NCBI RefSeq assembly: GCF_963678635.1
Contig: NW_026970657.1
Span: 1-64,000, forward strand
Source of the DNA: Symsagittifera roscoffensis
Lineage: Eukaryota > Xenacoelomorpha > Acoela > Convolutidae
Reading direction: 5' to 3'
Length of the DNA stretch: 64,000 nucleotides
Below are positions 1 through 11,129 of the stretch, piece by piece. The notes below the pieces were generated by a model, which was not told where the DNA came from, made no database searches, and worked only from the letters and a program-made list of their open reading frames with translations. Position numbers and translations under genes: made by a program. The stretch's first letter is position 1, and every line of letters starts with the position of its first letter.

Positions 1-395
1 TAGGGATCATTAGTTATAAAAATTTTACATAGGGATCATTACGTATAAAAATTTTACATAGGGATCATTAGGTATAATTTTTTTACATAGGGATCATTAG
101 GTAAAATTATTTTACATAGGGATCATCAAGTAAAGAACTTTAAAAAAAAACTGAAAAAATGTTTGAAAAAAAATTTGAAAAAAAAAATTGAAAAAAAATT
201 TGAAAAAAAAAATTTAAAAAGTTTTTTTTTTTTGGAAACTTTTGGATGAAAAATTTTTTTGGAAAATTTTTTACATAGGGATCATTAGGTATAAATATTT
301 TACATAGGGATCATTAGGTATAAATATTTTACATAGGGATCATTAGGTATAAATATTTACATAGGGATCATTAGGTATAATCTATACCCAATGAT
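1..395. repeat. minisatellite, about 29-31 bp unit
   Basis: Direct repeats of a unit reading roughly TAGGGATCATTAGGTATAAA followed by TATTTTACA. At least eight copies are recognisable; an A/T-rich stretch (about 130-265) interrupts the array. It runs off the left edge of the window, so its full length is unknown. A C-run follows at about 408-421. No coding signal is seen. Confidence 0.9.
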
Positions 396-1179
396 CCCTG
401 TAGGGATCACCCCCCCCCCCCGATCCCAGTGTCGTATATCTATACTACTCAGGTAACTCATTGGATGACCTTGGATATTGCTGCTAAAGAGTTGACCCTA
501 AACTAAGAGTATCTAAGTTTGGATGAATTTGAATTAAAAACCAAAAATATGACCATGGAAGACCAGTGGAAAATGTTCATGGCAAAGTTTGATGATTTTT
601 TGATGATTTTTATTGAAATCTGATTTTTTTCTGATTTTCATTCTTATTTAGTTTAATTGGAAAATTTTGTTTCATTATTTACTGCAGCTCCAAAATAACC
701 TGATTTCGAATTTTTAATTTGCTCAACATATTTTTTTTGATTAATTTAGGGTTGTTTTAGCCATTGAAATTGTAGAAAAAAACTTCAAATTCATTGATAC
801 TGTAAAAGGTTACTTGAAAGGTTACGAGTTTACTTTAGACTAAGTCTTCTAAAAAAGCTTTAAAATAATTCATGCCAAAAATGATAAAATATGGTCACTC
901 TACGGGGTTATCACTCTGTGTTTTTCAAAACAGCTGCCGTACTCCATCAAAAACTCACGCGCAAGCCATTGAATTAAATTGATAGAATTATCGGTTTTAA
1001 AAATAACCTTATCTGAGTTAGTCGTCTAAAAAATTTATAATTCCAGAACCCGTTCAAACCATAGAGGTTTACCTTAAATTGAAAAACTTTACACAAAACT
1101 AGATTTTAAAGTTTTTCTTGTAAATATTGAAAGCAATATCACGTACAAAGAGATAAATTTGCTTCACCAAAAATGTTTG
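396..1179. other. no feature recognised
   Basis: AT-rich sequence with stop codons in all frames and no repeat or RNA gene that I recognise. Confidence 0.5.
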
Positions 1180-1935
1180 TAAGAAGACTGAGTGGATCAG
1201 GGCAAAGTACTGAATTTTCCAACTGCCTTTTTAAGCCTATGAAGCAGTGTTTACCTAAAAAAACTGATGAAACTTTCAAAAAAAAAGAATTTTTTCTTTA
1301 ATTTTGATATTTTTATCCCCCACGCGCCATTTAAAAAACAAATTAAGTGATAGATTTTGCAACTAGTAACGTAGCAATTTTGACAAATAGCCTGCTTCAG
1401 CCAATTTGGAACGATTAACAAAAATGATTAAATTGCCGCCCACGCGTTACTAACGCGAAGTATATCACGCGCTAATTGTCCCGAATTGGCCAAAATGGCG
1501 ATCTTTAAACCTCATAACTTTACAAAAATTTATCGAATAATTTTTGTCAAAAATGGTTATTTAAAAAATAGAAATTTATCTGGAGAAAAAAAAATCACCA
1601 AGAGCACAAATATTCCGTCATTTTCTTCAAAAGTTGGAACGATGATCTTGCTTATTCTTCCAACGTTCGAAAGAAAATCGCTTATTTGGCCACTTTGGGA
1701 TAAGTCGCGGGATATATTGCGTTTTTTATTACGCGTAAGCGGCGGAATATTGCGTTCCAAATTCAAATGAGGCAATTGATTTGGTCGTTTTGCTTGGATA
1801 CAAGACGCTATTGTAAGGATTGTAAATTGACAAAAAATAAGGCTAATTTGGCTTTTGAAAACTGTTCCAAATTGATAACAAGACTGCTCGTTTATCAGGG
1901 CGAAGCAGTGAATGTTTCGACTACAATTTAAGGAC
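1180..1935. mobile_element. degenerate foldback transposon copy
   Basis: The order of conserved patches matches the intact foldback element at 33073-34225: the GCCTTT patch near 1230, the CACGCGCCAT patch near 1322, the TTTGGAACGATTAA patch near 1407, the ACGCG-rich patch near 1440-1475, and the AAAATGGC and CATAACTTTAC patches near 1493-1525. An inverted right arm follows, with TTACGCGTAAGCGG near 1729. A second outer end with CAAGACTGCTCG and GGGCGAAG begins near 1878. It is far more diverged than the 33-kb copy. Its internal ORFs have no recognisable protein and are probably chance. Confidence 0.7.
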
Positions 1936-3599
1936 AACTTAAAAGTTGTTTGGTTTCAAAAGTGACAAAAAACTGAAAAAAAATAAACACTTTTTAATTT
2001 TTGTTAACTTATCATCCACACGCTTATGCAAAATACAATTTTTACCACGTAATCAAAACAAACCACTAAAAATTAATGTCACGTGATCAAGCGCGCGGTC
2101 CCCTGAGCAAATAGTGTATAAGTAATAATCGTAAAAATTGTTTCCAAGTGAAGTCAATTGAGCCTGTATAGCTTTTTTGGCTTGTTTCTTTACCTGTGGA
2201 GCAGAAAATATTCACACTCGCGAAGCAATGTGTTATAGTGCGAACTTTTTTTTTCAACCTAAGTCGCAAATATTGTTGCGGCTTTTGTTGCAGCGACTAA
2301 GTCTCAATTATTGTTGCGACTTAAAGCAACAATATTTGCTGCGTCGAAATTGCTGCATCGACCTGGCAATAAGATATTTCGATATTTTGTTGCACCTTTG
2401 AAATTTAGTTGAATTTTTACAGCATCTTGGTAAATTGCGCTTTGACATTCGAGTAGTTGTAAATTTACACAGTTATTGTATTTTTAATTCATCAAGTGGA
2501 CCGAAGAGAGCTATTTGTTTCAAACAACATAACAATAATAAAATTTCGGTGTAAGAAACTTTCTAACTCAATATATCTCGCAATTTTTTGAAATGCATTG
2601 TTTATACATAATGTGGTTTATCATTTGCGATTTTTTTTACATGCAAAATTGTATCTTTTATATTTGATGCTACTTCTGGTGCATCGAATTGCCAATTTAT
2701 TAGCATATGTAGCTGCATTATTGGTGGCTAGTTTTGGGGGATTTTAAGCATCCATCGTGACTGAATGGTTAGTGCGTGAGACTCAGATTTGCTAAGTCGC
2801 AGATTTTAGCTAATTCGAGTTTTTGCTAAGCCTCGAGTTTTTGCAAATTCGAGGCTGATTTCTACTTATTTCTTATTTCACTTGATAGAGCTGCTTTTTG
2901 GTCGTGTTCTCGCCTGTGTTAGAAAAAAAGGGTGCTTATAGTATTTTCGGAGAGCTCAAAAAATAAAATTTGTCGACCTAAAAAAAAGGGTGAAAATTTT
3001 CGTTTTTTTTTTCAAGAAACCGCACCCCTTCCCCTCTAGAAAAATCTGCGCACACCACTGAGAAAGATTTCTAAGAGCAGTCTTGTAGCGATTTTTTAAC
3101 ATTTCCTTGGTCTAAAATTACCTTGCCATGTTGCAAAGATAGTATTTTAAAACCAGTAAAAGACACAAACGTAATTATTATACTCTTAATTAGGCTGCAA
3201 GGAGTTCAATGTTGAAGATGCGGAGAAAAATCCCTCATTCTGGCCAAAAAAATATGAAAAAAAAAAACGAATCAATCTGAAACACTTTCGAATTTTTGAA
3301 CTAAAAAATTACATGGACTACATTTCATCAGGGACCTTGAAAAAAATTAACAAATGCGGTTTTATTTGTGTTAGGAAGGGCTATTTTTTTCTGTTTTTTG
3401 TTCAGAATTTTTTTTTGCTTGGATGAAATCTTAGAATACCATATTTTACCTTCTCTGAACATTTTTTCAAGACAGTTTCAAGAAAAACGAAATTTTTTGG
3501 CTCAATTCATGCCTCTCGAAAATTTTTCCATCTAATTGCGACAAACCACGCAATTTGAAAAGGATAGTGTGGATTGAAAAAGTTTGTCAGTTGAGTTAT
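1936..3599. other. no gene seen; weak tRNA-like patch
   Basis: AT-rich DNA without a supportable gene. At 2755-2835 a stretch beginning TGACTGAATGGTTAGTGCG resembles a tRNA A-box with one mismatch, and an AATTCGAGTTT patch about 55 bp later resembles a B-box. A tRNA-derived SINE head is possible, but no second copy is seen in the window. Confidence 0.35.
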
Positions 3600-3965
3600 G
3601 AACTAGTGACTGTACTCATAGAGTAATTTCAGATAAGGTATGGTAGGTCTTATTTTCGGCAGATCCTATTTTCGGCTGGATAGATTCGCGCATCTTCGTA
3701 GTCTAATACCAATCTTAATCTTACTCTTATATCTCCTCGTCTCAATAGATCCAGAAGGAGAACAACTTTATTCTAAGTTTAATTCAAGCTGCTCTGGCGC
3801 TTAAACTACAAGTAGATTCAGCACTTACAAATAAGTGTAAATGTTAGTTATGGAATATGATTGGTTAGTTAAAAATATTTTATAAAATTAGAGAAATATA
3901 TTTATAACCAATTACAAATTGTAGTTTAGAACTGGTTCCACAGCCAAAAGCTGATCTACTTGTGG
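3600..3965. repeat. interspersed repeat, also at 59480-59910
   Basis: Shared patches in the same order as 59480-59910: ACTCATAGAGTAATTTC, TTATTTTCGGC, GGATAGATTCG, AGTCTAATACC, TCTTACTCTTATA, CAGCACTTACAAATAAGTG and GTAGTTTAGA. It is non-coding. Its last roughly 100 bp are also present at 9309-9413 because they begin the tandem duplication unit. The family is not identified. Confidence 0.75.
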
Positions 3966-4002
3966 TCCTTAAATGTCAATTGTTTTATTTTGTGAGAAGC
4001 TT

Positions 4003-5093
4003 CCCGCACCGAGCGCCCATGGATTCTAATTGATTATAATGGATTCCCGAGACAAAAACAATCGATTATAATCCATTACGGATGTAAAATTTAAACCACG
4101 AAAGTGATTATATAGCCATTATAATCGATTATTTCTGAACAAATATAATCCATTATAATCCATTATAATCGATTATAATCCGTTATTTTTGTCACTGAAA
4201 TCGATTATTTTTGTCAAGATAATCCATTATAATCGATTATTTTGAAATGAAAATCCATAATAATCCATTATATTTGATTATAATCCATTTCATTTTTAGA
4301 ACTAAATTCGATTATTGATGCAAAATTTTGCGAGAAGTTTGCAGAATTTATGCCCTGTTTTTTACTAAATGCCATGTCTCAACTTCGTCCCCTCGCCCCC
4401 TCAAGCTTTTTACCCCCTTCCCAACTAAAGGGGCAGGGTAAACTGGGAGGTATAAACTGGGGGGATGGGGAAGTAAACTGGGAGGGGGGGTTAAATAAAT
4501 CTGGGGGGGGGGGGGGAGTAAATAAACCGAACGGAGTGGGGGTAAACAAACCGGGGGAGGGGGGTTAAACTGGTCATCCCCTCTTCCCCTCAAGCTTTCT
4601 TACCCAAACAACACCCCCCCCCCCCAGCTAAAGGGGCAGGGTAAACTGGAGGGGGGCTAAATGGTGGGAGGGGGTAAACTGGGGGGGGGGGGGGTAGTAA
4701 ACTGGTGGGTGGTAGTATACTGGGTACTGGGGGCTTAACTGGCTGGGGGGGGGGGGGGGTAAAATGAGGTGTTAAACTGCGATGAATTAGAAAAAGTAGA
4801 GACAAAAAAAATATAAATTTTTTTCTTAAATGTAACATTTTATGAAACACGTAGCAACTACACTAAACAGGAAATGAGATAATTTTGAACAAAATTGTAA
4901 AATTACTGAATAACCCCTCGAAAAAATCCATTATAATCGATTATAGTCGATTATAATGGATTTTATTGGGATAATAAAAATTAGGATTATAATCCATTTT
5001 TAATGGGTTAGAATCGATTATTTTGTCATTTTATAGATGCTGACCATATTATGACAATATAATCGATTATGATCCATGGGCGCTCGGTGCGGG
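4003..5093. mobile_element. non-autonomous inverted-repeat element, copy 1
   Basis: The ends are inverted repeats: CCCGCACCGAGCGCCCATGG at 4003 and its complement ending at 5093. Inside each end lie many copies of palindromic words such as ATTATAATCGATT and ATAATCCATTATAAT. The middle (about 4370-4790) is made of G-run blocks spaced by GTAAACTGG. No transposase ORF exists; the proline- or glycine-rich ORFs here are by-products of the G runs. I do not see a clear target-site duplication. The family is not recognised. Confidence 0.8.
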
Positions 5094-5554
5094 TTTCGCT
5101 GCTATTCTAAGACCGAAAAGCGCCTAACAATATCAATCGCCAAATAGATTGTTACAGCTCCTGAAAAGGGAGAGAAAGGAACTGTTTGGCGAGGGATATT
5201 TTTGAATGCATTTTTTGGTGCTTTTGTTGTTTTTTGGTTGGTTGCAAAATTTAAGGCTCTCTTTGCAATTAAATGGTCAAAGCTTCTGAGACGGTGAGCT
5301 CACATTACGAAGCTAAACTGTGCACTGGATAGAAGCACAATGTGTCTGTATGTTCCTGGATTCCAGAGACAAGTCTTTTAACTTGTTCCAAAATGTAAGT
5401 GGAACTGATTTACTTGCAAAATTTTTGTGGATTCTGCGTACAAATACATGTAACTTAAATTTAGGTGACAAAAACATTAACATTTGCCCGATACAAACCA
5501 CCCCCTCTCCTCCCCCTCCACATAATTTTTTCTTACTGCTGTAGTTCTTTTCAG

Positions 5555-5675
5555 TCCCACTTCAGCCAAATGGAGTCACTCTCAGCACAGGATCCACAGC
5601 TGGAAAAGTCGATTATGCAATTGCAGACGCCAAAAAACCCAACCACATTTCCAAATACTACGCAGAACTTCAGCT
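5555..5675 (+). CDS. fibronectin-III-like gene, exon A (unit 1)
   Basis: A 121-bp exon between an acceptor TTCTTTTCAG and a donor GTGAGT. In the frame that starts after two bases it encodes 39 residues beginning PLQPNGVTLSTG and containing GKVDYAIADAKKP and KYYAELQ, then leaves two bases over. The 188-bp exon at 7164 begins with the one base needed to complete a leucine codon, so the two exons join in phase. Together they give about 100 residues with the look of a fibronectin type III fold. Upstream exons were not found. The ORF in the exon's first frame is not the coding frame. Confidence 0.6.
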
Positions 5676-7163
5676 GTGAGTTCAAAGTGACTGGCCAAAA
5701 AAATCAAAAGATAAGTCAGGATTGAACGTATAAGAGCTGAGTCTTGAATGTTCGGGCCGATCTTTAACGTACCTGCATCCAGTTTTTATCTTTTGTCATT
5801 ATTATTGTCGAAAGTTCTCTAAACCTTTGTTTAAAACGATAGTGGTATGACATATTGGTAAGGCGTTTGATCTCCTCTGTCAAGAAATGCTAGTGTGTGG
5901 GGGTGAGCTCTCATCTGACCTCTAGCTCCAATTCTACAAAAGCCTGCGACCGATTAAGGCTGCAACAGTGGTACCTCGTGGAAGTTCTAGACGAAAAAAA
6001 ATGTATCTTGATTCGAAGAAGAATATCTGGGCTTAGCTAACTAATTTGCATTGAGCAGACATTCTACCTCTTCTCATAACGGTCAACGAGCATCATAATT
6101 AGCATTCTCGAGTTTGATTGGTCAATTTTTTTTCAGGCCAGTATGAAAAATTAATTGTCTGTTTTTCAAGCATCCCTGACGTTATGTGAGCTCGCCAATT
6201 GGAGCTCGCCAGTTGGATTGTATATGAAATTATAAAAAGTTATCGCCGTAAAGCTGCGACGCGCTTAGTGCGCTTACAAGCGGCCTTGAACCGAGTGTCG
6301 GTGTAATTTTGTTTGACCAATTGAACAATTCCAATTCAGGAGTGGCTCTTTGACAATATGAGATTATAATTTTGGGCCCGTTATACTTATCCAGGCAATT
6401 GGTGCGTCAATTTTTCGCGGTAAAACATGTGGGTGTTGTTTAAAAACTTTTTATCAAGTATCCGCTAAAGGCCGGAATGAAAGAAGTGTTAGATTACGAG
6501 GCCAAACTGTGCATTCTGTGCATTGTAAGCGGAATCTGCAACAGGACAAAATCAGACTTGTCGCGGAATCCGCACATTGCTACTTTTCTTTGATCTTCTT
6601 TGCTGTTTTGGGTTCCACAAACAAATACCTAAATTGTCTTTGACTTTTTGGTATTTCAGAATCTTGCAGAAGTTTAATGTTTATCATGCAAAATGCTATG
6701 AGTGCTTTTTGCTGAGAAGTTTTGAAAATGTTTATTTTGGTTTTTCGGCTGTGAAAACCTTTGTTTGAGCCTTAATACCAGAAATACTGCCTCAAAAAAA
6801 TGGTTAAAAAAGGTATATTACTACGTGTATTAAGACAAAACCCTGAATGTTCCGCTTGGCCTTTTGTGGTCGCAAACGATTTTTAGCTATTTTTTTGGAA
6901 ATAATAGGACCATTAGCTTTCCTCAAGCTTTCTGGCCTCGTAATGAAAGCTTTTGAGTGCAGAAGAATTGGCCACGCTTCAATAAGTCGCGCTTTCATTT
7001 TCAACGCCATGGATAAAAACTATGCGCCTATAATATAGTCCACAATATGACCAAAAATGCACCTTTTAAGCCGTGCTGGTGTATTGAATATTGTTGATCG
7101 CAGTTGAAATACAATTTGGAGTCGGGGAAGTTGGTCGAACCGCGTTCACTTATAATATTTAAG

Positions 7164-7351
7164 GTACCAGTCCGACAGTACATTTCCAGCAACGAACGAC
7201 GAGGTCATTGACCTGGTAGCCCCCGGATCGGACCCTGCAGGAACTCTGGCCACAATTGTGGAACCAGGGCAGTTTTTGCGTTTCCGGGTGTCTTCAGTGA
7301 ACGAATGTGGTGACCGCTGGTCGGAAAAAATCGACACCTACTACCGAGCGC
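7164..7351 (+). CDS. fibronectin-III-like gene, exon B (unit 1)
   Basis: A 188-bp exon after the acceptor ATATTTAAG, ending at the donor GTAAGT. It continues exon A in phase and encodes the second half of the domain, with EPGQFLRFRVSSVNECG. That matches the usual fibronectin-III pattern of a PG turn, an aromatic-x-F-R-V strand and an N-x-x-G loop. It ends in phase 1, so another exon should follow, but none is recognisable before the Polinton left end at 7497. An extracellular or receptor protein is likely; the specific protein is unknown. The A before the acceptor AG is less usual than a pyrimidine. Confidence 0.6.
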
Positions 7352-7496
7352 GTAAGTTTCAAGGCATCTTCAAGTTACGCGTGATCAGAAATCCAGTTGC
7401 ACAAAATTGTTTGATGTATTTTTCAAGATATTTGATCTCCAAGTTTCACCAATTTTACAAATTTCAGCCGTTCAAAAAGGTCTCATTTTTTTGAGG

Positions 7497-9308
7497 AGTA
7501 TTGTTTCGTGTTCCGGATCCTAAGGAGAGCCCGGGTTGACCAAAAATGCTAGTCATACAATTTTCATATACGGAAAAATGCGAATCATACACTTTTTATG
7601 CACTTCCATAAGTACAGAAAATTGCATGAAACGTCTATGATTAGTACTTTTTCATAAATGGAAATTGTATGACTATCATTTTTCCATAGACCGAAAATAT
7701 TGATTTTTTACATTTTAACTCCCCAAAATTTATTTGGTTGTGTTCGTAACCGAACACAAAGGATATAAACCTTGGTTACTCAAACGTAATAAACAAAAGT
7801 TTGGCCGTCTTGCTTTAAAAATGCAATTGAAACATCCTGAAATGTTTTAATTCTGTCTCACACAAATAATATAACGAAAGTAACGAACTTTTAAATTTTG
7901 GCAGAAACTTTCAAAGATGATTAATTCTAAAAGTTTATTTTTTGAATTGCCAGACATTGATCAAGGCAAAGAAAAACATGTCATACAAAAAGTGGAGTTT
8001 TAAGTGTTTTTGAAAAAAGTTATGAAGAGAAAAGGAAAAAAATCCAATATTAGTATATCCAGGACTACGTTATGCAAACAAAAATTTAAATTTTGCATCC
8101 AAATTTTTTTTTCAAGAAATGTTTGTTTAAGCACGAAAATCAATTCGCGGTTGAAAAAAAAAACAAAAAAATTTTTGCGGGCAATTTCAAAGATACGTCG
8201 CAATCAAAAAAAGGCTAGACATAAATTTTCCGTATATGGAAAATGAATGGTTAGCATTTTTTGACAAAAAACGTTCTACGATACACCGAATTTTATGCCA
8301 AAACAAGATAAAAGTTTTTTGAAAATTCGACGACACCATTTTAGCAAAATGTTTGAAATTTGTATGATTAGTATTTTTTCATAGACTTAGTTTATGGAAC
8401 TGTATGATTAGAACTTTTGGTCTATGGAGGTCAATCCGGGGGGGGGGGGGGTCCTCACGTAAAACAAAATCCTAGGAAAGAGTTCCTTTATTATTTGGAG
8501 GACCCTATCCTGGGATTTTGAAAATGAACGTAAGTTCCCGCCCTTAGAGTCAAAGGCACATTACTTAGGATCTTGTTAAGCTGAGCTTAAAAATCGGGAC
8601 GCGATACCATAATTACTTCTAATTTTTTTGAAGGAGGTCCCTTTTCCCGCGATAATTAAATTTATTCATCCTTATTCTTGAACTTTTCTTTTTCGTCCTT
8701 GTTTCATGTGGGTATCAATTCCTGGCTTTCTTTCTTTTCGTGGAACTTTGTCATGCTTATAAAAAATTTTTATTAAAATTGAACAAAAGGATTTGTCATA
8801 TTTGATTGAACTAACACTTGATTTTCGCCAACTAGTTTATTTGCCTGAAACTATTTATGTTGAAACAGTGGTTGAGCCCAAAAGGAACTTTTTATTACTG
8901 TAAAATTGGTAAAAACTATTTCGAGTTTTTTTCGGAGTATCAAAAGGACGAGCAGTAGAACTCATCTCAAAATATATGTTTCAAAATTTAAAGCTTATTG
9001 TTTTGGTTTTCTTTGCGTTGTTTTTTAGATGGTCTTTCTTCTGAAACTTCCGTTAAAATAAATGGGTTATTTATGGGACTTCGTTCAAGGACTTGGCTAC
9101 TAGAAGCTTTTTCTTCTCGCAGCTTTGTTTCTGAGTAGGGTCGCTTTAAAAATCCCCAATCCGGAAATTGAAATTCGGGCGAACTGTTATCAGCTTCATT
9201 ATATGGTGTCCGTGTAAATGACTTCTAGAAAAGCATATTCATTGTTGGCCTTATGGCAAAAAGAACTTTTGAATTGCTGTCGAAAAGGAGAAATCGTTTT
9301 GAATCGAA
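7497..9308. mobile_element. Polinton left-end fragment in unit 1
   Basis: Duplicate of 13003-14818. It begins AGTATTGTTTCGTGTTCCGG and contains the terminal repeat split by the TTGACC element. It ends inside the C-terminal end of the polymerase B remnant (minus strand, about 9215-9308), where the duplication junction cuts it. It has no right end and is a passenger of the duplication. Confidence 0.7.
7536..8434. mobile_element. small TTGACC-ended element, copy 1
   Basis: About 900 bp bounded by TTGACC and GGTCAA. Just inside each end, AAAAATGCTAGTCATACAA and the complement of AAAAATTCTAATCATACAG form an imperfect inverted repeat. It interrupts the Polinton terminal repeat: removing it brings together sequence that matches the Polinton's other end. 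CCGGG occurs at both flanks (offset by one base on the right) and may be the target duplication. No transposase is encoded. Confidence 0.7.
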
Positions 9309-9449
9309 TGGTTAGTTAAAAATATTTTATAAAATTAGAGAAATATATTTATAACCAATTACAAATTGTAGTTTAGAACTGGTTCCACAGCCAAAAGCTG
9401 ATCTACTTGTGGTCCTTAAATGTCAATTGTTTTATTTTGTGAGAAGCTT

Positions 9450-10547
9450 CCCGCACCGAGCGCCCATGGATTCTAATTGATTATAATGGATTCCCGAGAC
9501 AAAAACAATCGATTATAATCCATTACGGATGTAAAATTTAAACCACGAAATTGATTATATAGCCATTATAATCGATTATTTCTGAACAAATAAAATCCAT
9601 TATAATCCATTATAATCGATTATAATCCGTTATTTTTGTCACTGAAATCGATTATTTTTGTCAAGATAATCCATTATAATCGATTATTTTGAAATGAAAA
9701 TCCATAATAATCCATTATATTTGATTATAATCCATTTCATTTTTAGAACTAAATTCGATTATTGATGCAAAATTTTGCGAGAAGTTTGCAGAATTTATGC
9801 CCTGTTTTTTACTAAATGCCATGTCTCAACTTCGTCCCCTCGCCCCCTCAAGCTTTTTACCCCCTTCCCAACTAAAGGGGCAGGGTAAACTGGGAGGTAT
9901 AAACTGGGGGGATGGGGAAGTAAACTGGGAGGGGGGGTTAAATAAATCTGGGGGGGGGGGGGGAGTAAATAAACCGAACGGAGTGGGGGTAAACAAACCG
10001 GGGGAGGGGGGTTAAACTGGTCATCCCCTCTTCCCCTCAAGCTTTCTTACCCAAACCCCCCCCCCCCCCCCCCCCCCCCAGCTAAAGGGGCAGGGTAAAC
10101 TGGAGGGGGGGCTAAATGGTGGGAGGGGGTAAACTGGGGGGGGGGGGGATAGTAAACTGGTGGGTGGTAGTATACTGGGTACTGGGGGCTTAACTGGCTG
10201 GGGGGGGGGGGGGTAAAATGAGGTGTTAAACTGCGATGAATTAGAAAAAGTAGAGACAAAAAAAATATAAATTTTTTTCTTAAATGTAACATTTTATGAA
10301 ACACGTAGCAACTACACTAAACAGGAAATGAGATAATTTTGAACAAAATTGTAAAATTACTGAATAACCCCTCGAAAAAATCCATTATAATCGATTATAG
10401 TCGATTATAATGGATTTTATTGGGATAATAAAAATTAGGATTATAATCCATTTTTAATGGGTTAGAATCGATTATTTTGTCATTTTATAGATGCTGACCA
10501 TATTATGACAATATAATCGATTATGATCCATGGGCGCTCGGTGCGGG
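9450..10547. mobile_element. non-autonomous inverted-repeat element, copy 2
   Basis: The same element in duplication unit 2, with the same 20-base ends. It differs mainly in the length of C and G homopolymers (for instance the long C run near 10057-10079), as expected from slippage or from sequencing error in such runs. It is not an independent insertion. Confidence 0.8.
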
Positions 10548-11008
10548 TTTCGCTGCTATTCTAAGACGGAAAAGCGCCTAACAATATCAATCGCCAAATA
10601 GATTGTTACAGCTCCTGAAAAGGGAGAGAAAGGAACTGTTTGGCGAGGGATATTTTTGAATGCATTTTTTGGTGCTTTTGTTGTTTTTTGGTTGGTTGCA
10701 AAATTTAAGGCTCTCTTTGCAATTAAATGGTCAAAGCTTCTGAGACGGTGAGCTCACATTACGAAGCTAAACTGTGCACTGGATAGGCGCACAATGTGTC
10801 TGTATGTTCCTGGATTCCAGAGACAAGTCTTTTAACTTGTTCCAAAATGTAAGTGGAACTGATTTACTTGCAAAATTTTTGTGGATTCTGCGTACAAATA
10901 CATGTAACTTAAATTTAGGTGACAAAAACATTAACATTTGCCCGATACAAACCACCCCCTCTCCTCCCCCTCCACATAATTTTTTCTTACTGCTGTAGTT
11001 CTTTTCAG

Positions 11009-11129
11009 TCCCACTTCAGCCAAATGGAGTCACTCTCAGCACAGGATCCACAGCTGGAAAAGTCGATTATGCAATTGCAGACGCCAAAAAACCCAACCAC
11101 ATTTCCAAATACTACGCAGAACTTCAGCT
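11009..11129 (+). CDS. fibronectin-III-like gene, exon A (unit 2)
   Basis: Copy of the exon at 5555-5675 in the second duplication unit, with the same length, acceptor, donor and phase and no visible base change. Both units could therefore be spliced into one transcript with the domain repeated, or one unit may be silent. Confidence 0.6.

Larger units (their letters stand above)
3862..9308. repeat. tandem duplication, unit 1 (5,447 bp)
   Basis: Sequence from 3862 is repeated from 9309 at an offset of 5,447 bp, which grows to 5,454 and then 5,506 through small insertions in unit 2. The unit contains an inverted-repeat element (4003-5093), two gene exons (5555-5675, 7164-7351), the left end of a Polinton (from 7497) and the TTGACC-ended element inside it. 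Left flank, junction and right flank all share TGGT, a four-base microhomology at the breakpoints. The two units are very similar throughout, so the duplication is recent relative to the transposons inside it. Confidence 0.95.

Noticed and set aside
1-395. CRISPR array
   Set aside because: Units are directly adjacent, without unique spacers, and the DNA is animal.
4348-4850. Proline/glycine-rich ORFs on both strands (also at 9795-10304)
   Set aside because: They are produced by G-run blocks of the inverted-repeat element. Codon content is low-complexity, and homopolymer lengths differ between duplicate units in ways that shift the frame.
5320-5395. Possible upstream exon ending at GTAAGT 5395
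   Set aside because: It ends in phase 0 while the exon at 5555 needs phase 1, and no good acceptor or family pattern is visible.
6481-6530. Possible extra exon before GTAAGC at about 6525
   Set aside because: Inserting it between exons A and B would break their phase match, and its sequence recurs inverted near 6930-6945 (ATTACGAGGCC), so it is more likely part of a small repeat.
7171-7351. Alternative exon B start after TACCAG at 7170
   Set aside because: With exon A it would enter a frame with a stop (TGG TAG at about 7214-7219); the start at 7164 keeps the frame open.
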